Shown in pieces: positions 60,659-64,000 of a stretch of 64,000 bases of DNA. Every line of letters begins with the position of its first letter. Position 1 is the first letter of the stretch. The DNA comes from Edaphobacillus lindanitolerans (lineage in GTDB: Bacteria > Bacillota > Bacilli > Bacillales_A > Planococcaceae), in contig NZ_FTPL01000003.1 in NCBI RefSeq assembly GCF_900156305.1, positions 186,001-250,000 on the forward strand. Direction: 5' to 3'. The translations under genes were made by a program, and so were the position numbers. Under the pieces are notes generated by a model, which made no database searches, had not been told where the DNA came from, and saw nothing but the letters and a program-made list of their open reading frames with translations.

Positions 60659-61282
60659 ATGCCAAAAGTATCCGTACTGAATCAAACGGGCGCTTCTGTC
60701 GGCGAACTCGAACTGAATGAATCGATCTTCGGAATCGAGCCGAACGAAGCTGTCCTGTTCGAAGCCATCATCGCTCAGCGCGCATCGCTGCGCCAGGGCA
60801 ACCACAAAGTCAAACACCGTGGTGAAGTAGCCGGCGGCGGCCGCAAGCCATGGCGCCAAAAAGGCACAGGCCGTGCCCGCCAAGGTTCCATCCGCTCGCC
60901 ACAGTGGCGCGGAGGCGGTACCGTATTCGGTCCTGTACCACGCAGCTACAGCTACAAAATGCCTAAGAAAGTCCGTCGTCTTGCTCTTCGCTCCGCGCTT
61001 TCGACGAAAGTCCGCGAAGAAAGCCTCATCGTACTGGAAGGCCTCGCATTCGACGCGCCAAAGACAAAAGACTTCATCAAAGTGATGAACGACCTGTCCG
61101 TCGGCAAAAAAGCATTGTTCGTCACAGCCGAGCCTGACGAAAACGTCGCTCTGTCCGCACGCAACATCCCGGGCATCACGGTCGTCTCCGCAAACGGCAT
61201 CAATGTTCTCGACCTCGTCGGCCATGACAAGCTCGTCATGACGAAGTCCGCGGTCGAAAAAGTAGAGGAGGTGCTTGGTTAA
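60659..61282 (+). CDS. rplD: 50S ribosomal protein L4
   Basis: A 207-residue exit-tunnel protein. The loop [23 protein letters not shown] is present. Its TAA overlaps the rplW ATG (TAATG). AAAGGAGG precedes the ATG. Confidence 0.98.
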   Translation: MPKVSVLNQTGASVGELELNESIFGIEPNEAVLFEAIIAQRASLRQGNHKVKHRGEVAGGGRKPWRQKGTGRARQGSIRSPQWRGGGTVFGPVPRSYSYKMPKKVRRLALRSALSTKVREESLIVLEGLAFDAPKTKDFIKVMNDLSVGKKALFVTAEPDENVALSARNIPGITVVSANGINVLDLVGHDKLVMTKSAVEKVEEVLG

Positions 61283-61566
61283 TGGATGCACGTGATGTAT
61301 TGAAGCGTCCGGTCATTACCGAGCGTTCCGCCGAAGCGATGGAAGACAAAAAATACACGTTCGATGTAGATGTCCGCGCCAACAAGACGCAAGTCAAACA
61401 GGCAGTCGAAGAAATCTTCGGCGTCAAAGTGGAAAAAGTCAACATCATGAACGTCAAAGGCAAGTTCAAGCGTATGGGCCGTTACGGCGGATACACGAAC
61501 AAACGCCGCAAAGCCATCGTCAAACTGACAGCTGAATCGAAAGACATCGAACTCTTCGAAGCTTAA
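61282..61566 (+). CDS. rplW: 50S ribosomal protein L23
   Basis: A 94-residue tunnel-exit protein binding trigger factor and [11 protein letters not shown] and the [15 protein letters not shown] loop are typical. GAGGAGGTG lies inside the rplD end, giving tight coupling. Confidence 0.97.
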   Translation: MDARDVLKRPVITERSAEAMEDKKYTFDVDVRANKTQVKQAVEEIFGVKVEKVNIMNVKGKFKRMGRYGGYTNKRRKAIVKLTAESKDIELFEA

Positions 61567-61605
61567 TAAACGCACCGTACCCAAAAAACAAGAGGAGGGA
61601 AAACA

Positions 61606-62436
61606 ATGGCGATCAAGAAGTACAAACCGACGACGAACGGCCGACGTAACATGACGGCTTCCGACTTTGCCGAGATCACAACGGACAAGCCGGAAAAATC
61701 GCTCCTCGCGCCTAAACACCGCAAGGGCGGCCGCAACAACCAAGGCCGTACGACAGTCCGTCACCAGGGCGGCGGCCATAAGCGCCAATACCGCATCATC
61801 GACTTCCAACGTCGGAAAGACGGCATTCCAGGACGCGTTGCTACGATCGAATACGATCCGAACCGTTCTGCCAACATCGCATTGATCAATTACGTAGACG
61901 GGGAAAAGCGCTACATCCTCGCACCGAAAGGCCTCAAGGTCGGCATGCAGATCATGTCCGGACCGGAAGCCGACATCAAAGTAGGTAACGCTCTTCCACT
62001 CGAGAACATCCCGATGGGTTCGACGATCCACAACATCGAACTCAAGCCAGGAAAAGGCGGCCAGCTCGTCCGTTCCGCAGGCACATCGGCACAGGTCCTC
62101 GGTAAAGAAGGCAAATACGTCATCGTCCGTCTCCAATCCGGCGAAGTCCGCATGATCCTCGGCGCATGCCGCGCGACAATCGGACAGGTCGGCAACGAGC
62201 AGCACGAACTGATCAACATCGGTAAAGCAGGCCGCTCCCGCTGGATGGGCAAGCGCCCGACAGTCCGCGGTTCCGTCATGAACCCGAACGATCACCCGCA
62301 CGGTGGTGGTGAAGGCCGTACGCCAATCGGACGTAAAGCGCCAGTCACGCCTTGGGGCAAGCCGGCACTCGGCCTCAAAACACGCAAGAAGAAAAACAAG
62401 TCGAACGATCTCATCATTCGTCGCCGCAAAAAATAA
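61606..62436 (+). CDS. rplB: 50S ribosomal protein L2
   Basis: A 276-residue peptidyl-transferase-centre protein. [21 protein letters not shown] and the C-terminal [14 protein letters not shown] are conserved. GAGGAGGG precedes the ATG. Confidence 0.98.
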   Translation: MAIKKYKPTTNGRRNMTASDFAEITTDKPEKSLLAPKHRKGGRNNQGRTTVRHQGGGHKRQYRIIDFQRRKDGIPGRVATIEYDPNRSANIALINYVDGEKRYILAPKGLKVGMQIMSGPEADIKVGNALPLENIPMGSTIHNIELKPGKGGQLVRSAGTSAQVLGKEGKYVIVRLQSGEVRMILGACRATIGQVGNEQHELINIGKAGRSRWMGKRPTVRGSVMNPNDHPHGGGEGRTPIGRKAPVTPWGKPALGLKTRKKKNKSNDLIIRRRKK

Positions 62437-62496
62437 TGTGGTTTCTCTGCGGTTCACGGGGTGGGCCGTGGGGCAATCACGGAGGGAGGTACCAAC

Positions 62497-62775
62497 ATGG
62501 GTCGCAGCTTGAAAAAAGGACCTTTTGTCGATGATCATCTTATGAAAAAGGTCGAAACGCAAAATGCAAACGACAAAAAGCAGGTAATCAAAACTTGGTC
62601 CCGCCGTTCGACGATCTTCCCGAACTTCGTCGGCAACACAATTGCTGTCTATGATGGACGCAAACACGTTCCGGTTTTCATCACGGAAGACATGGTCGGC
62701 CACAAACTCGGTGAATTCGCGCCATCGCGCACTTACCGCGGACACGGAGCCGACGATAAGAAAACGAAACGCTAA
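62497..62775 (+). CDS. rpsS: 30S ribosomal protein S19
   Basis: A 92-residue protein. [15 protein letters not shown] and [17 protein letters not shown] define the family. GGAGGTACCAAC precedes the ATG, ruling out longer frames. Confidence 0.98.
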   Translation: MGRSLKKGPFVDDHLMKKVETQNANDKKQVIKTWSRRSTIFPNFVGNTIAVYDGRKHVPVFITEDMVGHKLGEFAPSRTYRGHGADDKKTKR

Positions 62776-62794
62776 TTGAGAGGAGGTACCCCTG

Positions 62795-63139
62795 ATGCAA
62801 CAAGCTAAAGCCATCGCCCGCACGGTCCGTATCGCTCCTCGCAAAGTTCGTCTTGTCGTCGATCTGATCCGGGGCAAGCAAGTGGGTGAAGCGGTCGCAA
62901 TCCTTAAACTGACTCCGAAAGCCGCATCGCCGGTTGTCGAGAAAGTATTGAAATCTGCAGTGGCAAACGCCGAGCACAACTACGACCTGGACATCAATAA
63001 CCTCGTTGTCAGCGAAGTATTCGTCGATGAAGGTCCTACGCTCAAGCGTTTCCGTCCACGTGCACAAGGACGCGCCAGCAAGATCAACAAACGCACTAGC
63101 CACATCACAGTAGTGGTATCCGAGAAGAAGGAGGGATAA
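62795..63139 (+). CDS. rplV: 50S ribosomal protein L22
   Basis: A 114-residue tunnel protein. [20 protein letters not shown] and the long beta-hairpin [11 protein letters not shown] are complete. GAGGAGGT precedes the ATG. rpsC begins three bases after the stop. Confidence 0.98.
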   Translation: MQQAKAIARTVRIAPRKVRLVVDLIRGKQVGEAVAILKLTPKAASPVVEKVLKSAVANAEHNYDLDINNLVVSEVFVDEGPTLKRFRPRAQGRASKINKRTSHITVVVSEKKEG

Positions 63140-63142
63140 TTC

Positions 63143-63799
63143 GTGGGTCAAAAAGTACATCCAAACGGTATGCGTCTTGGAGTCATCCGTGACTGGGAGT
63201 CCAAATGGTACGCAGAAAAAGACTACGCTACACTGTTGCATGAAGACTTGAAAATCCGTGAATTCATCGAGGAAAGACTGAAAGACGCTTCCCTTTCCCA
63301 AGTGGAAATCGAGCGTGCAGCCAACCGCGTGAACATCACGATCCACACTGCGAAGCCCGGCATGGTGATCGGGAAGGGCGGTTCCGAAGTTGAAGCGCTC
63401 CGCAAGCAGCTCAACGCACTCACAGGCAAACGCGTGCACATCAACATCGTTGAAGTGAAACGTGCAGATCTTGATGCGAAACTCGTCGCAGAAAACATCG
63501 CACGCCAGCTTGAACAACGTGCTTCGTTCCGCCGTGCACAAAAACAAGCGATCCAACGCACAATGCGCGCAGGCGCCAAAGGGATCCGCACACAAGTATC
63601 CGGCCGTCTCGGCGGTGCAGACATCGCCCGTGCCGAACACTACAGCGAAGGAACCGTTCCGCTCCATACACTCCGTGCCGACATCGACTACGCTCATGCT
63701 GAAGCCGATACAACTTACGGCAAACTCGGTGTCAAAGTATGGATCTACCGCGGCGAAGTCCTTCCTGTCAAGAAGAAAACCGAGGAAGGAGGCAACTAA
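63143..63799 (+). CDS. rpsC: 30S ribosomal protein S3
   Basis: A 218-residue protein of the mRNA entry site. [13 protein letters not shown] and the KH motif V-I-G-K-G-G-S-E-V are present. GTG start at 63143 with AAGGAGGG upstream, inside the rplV end. Confidence 0.98.
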   Translation: MGQKVHPNGMRLGVIRDWESKWYAEKDYATLLHEDLKIREFIEERLKDASLSQVEIERAANRVNITIHTAKPGMVIGKGGSEVEALRKQLNALTGKRVHINIVEVKRADLDAKLVAENIARQLEQRASFRRAQKQAIQRTMRAGAKGIRTQVSGRLGGADIARAEHYSEGTVPLHTLRADIDYAHAEADTTYGKLGVKVWIYRGEVLPVKKKTEEGGN

Positions 63800-63801
63800 T
63801 C

Positions 63802-64000
63802 ATGTTGATGCCTAAACGTGTGAAACACCGTCGTGTACACCGCGGCAAAATGCGCGGTGAAACTAAAGGCGGCGGCGAAGTGATGTTCGGCGAATACGGC
63901 CTCCAGGCTGTAGAATCCGGCTGGATCACAAACCGCCAGATCGAATCCGCACGTATCGCCATGACCCGTTACATGAAGCGTGGCGGTAAAGTTTGGATCA
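63802..64000 (+). CDS. rplP: 50S ribosomal protein L16 (3' end cut by window)
   Basis: The first 66 residues of L16 are visible: [19 protein letters not shown] and later [25 protein letters not shown] lies in the rpsC end, just ahead of the ATG. The gene continues past the window. Confidence 0.97.
   Translation, partial: MLMPKRVKHRRVHRGKMRGETKGGGEVMFGEYGLQAVESGWITNRQIESARIAMTRYMKRGGKVWI

Overview
The window reads as a contiguous piece of chromosome from a G+C-rich, endospore-forming member of the Bacillales. Gene order is the classic Bacillus core order: ctsR-mcsA-mcsB-clpC-radA-yacL-ispD-ispF-gltX-cysE-cysS-mrnC-rlmB-yacP-sigH-secE-nusG-rplK-rplA-rplJ-rplL-ybxB-rpoB-rpoC-ybxF-rpsL-rpsG-fusA-tuf, then the start of the S10 ribosomal operon. 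A CotD-like spore coat gene and sigH point to sporulation. The strong G/C bias at third codon positions together with Bacillus-like proteins suggests a Planococcaceae/Caryophanaceae genus such as Bhargavaea. That placement is inference; no rRNA gene is present to settle it.

Layout. Positions 1-13.3 kb are accessory. They hold the edge of a MazEF-type module, a small membrane protein, a TetR regulator, a TPP-riboswitch thiamin salvage operon (tenA-thiM-thiD-thiE-thiW), small coat and membrane proteins, a DCC-family protein, a divergent GyrI-like/WYL-regulator pair, three poorly known genes and a GNAT acetyltransferase. A compound hairpin element lies at 12365-12577. Positions 13.5-18.4 kb carry the CtsR stress operon, with two CtsR operators, one before ctsR and one directly before clpC. 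Positions 18.5-29.5 kb carry radA to sigH, including a cysteine T-box before cysES and a 20-bp-period tandem array (22521-22940). Positions 29.7-46.5 kb hold secE/nusG, the L11-L1 and L10-L12 genes with an L10 leader, RNA polymerase, and S12-S7-EF-G-EF-Tu.

Positions 46.9-58.9 kb hold a complete branched-chain amino-acid block (ilvD, then an isoleucine T-box, then ilvB-ilvN-ilvC-leuA-leuB-leuC-leuD) and a YuiF-type transporter. This block sits between tuf and rpsJ, where the translation genes are usually adjacent or nearly so. A second 20-bp-period array (58909-59341) follows. Tandem promoters then drive rpsJ-rplC-rplD-rplW-rplB-rpsS-rplV-rpsC-rplP, the last gene cut by the window end.

The most unusual material is not protein coding. 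The two phased 20-bp arrays share a core word in opposite orientation, and the second presents many Shine-Dalgarno/ATG/stop micro-cassettes. The compound palindrome at 12.4 kb, the T-box inside the ilv-leu block, a hairpin separating the nusG ribosome-binding site from its start codon, and the missing disA and rpmG at their usual loci are also notable. No rRNA, tRNA, insertion sequence, prophage or CRISPR array was seen. Base composition, codon statistics and homology were judged by eye only.
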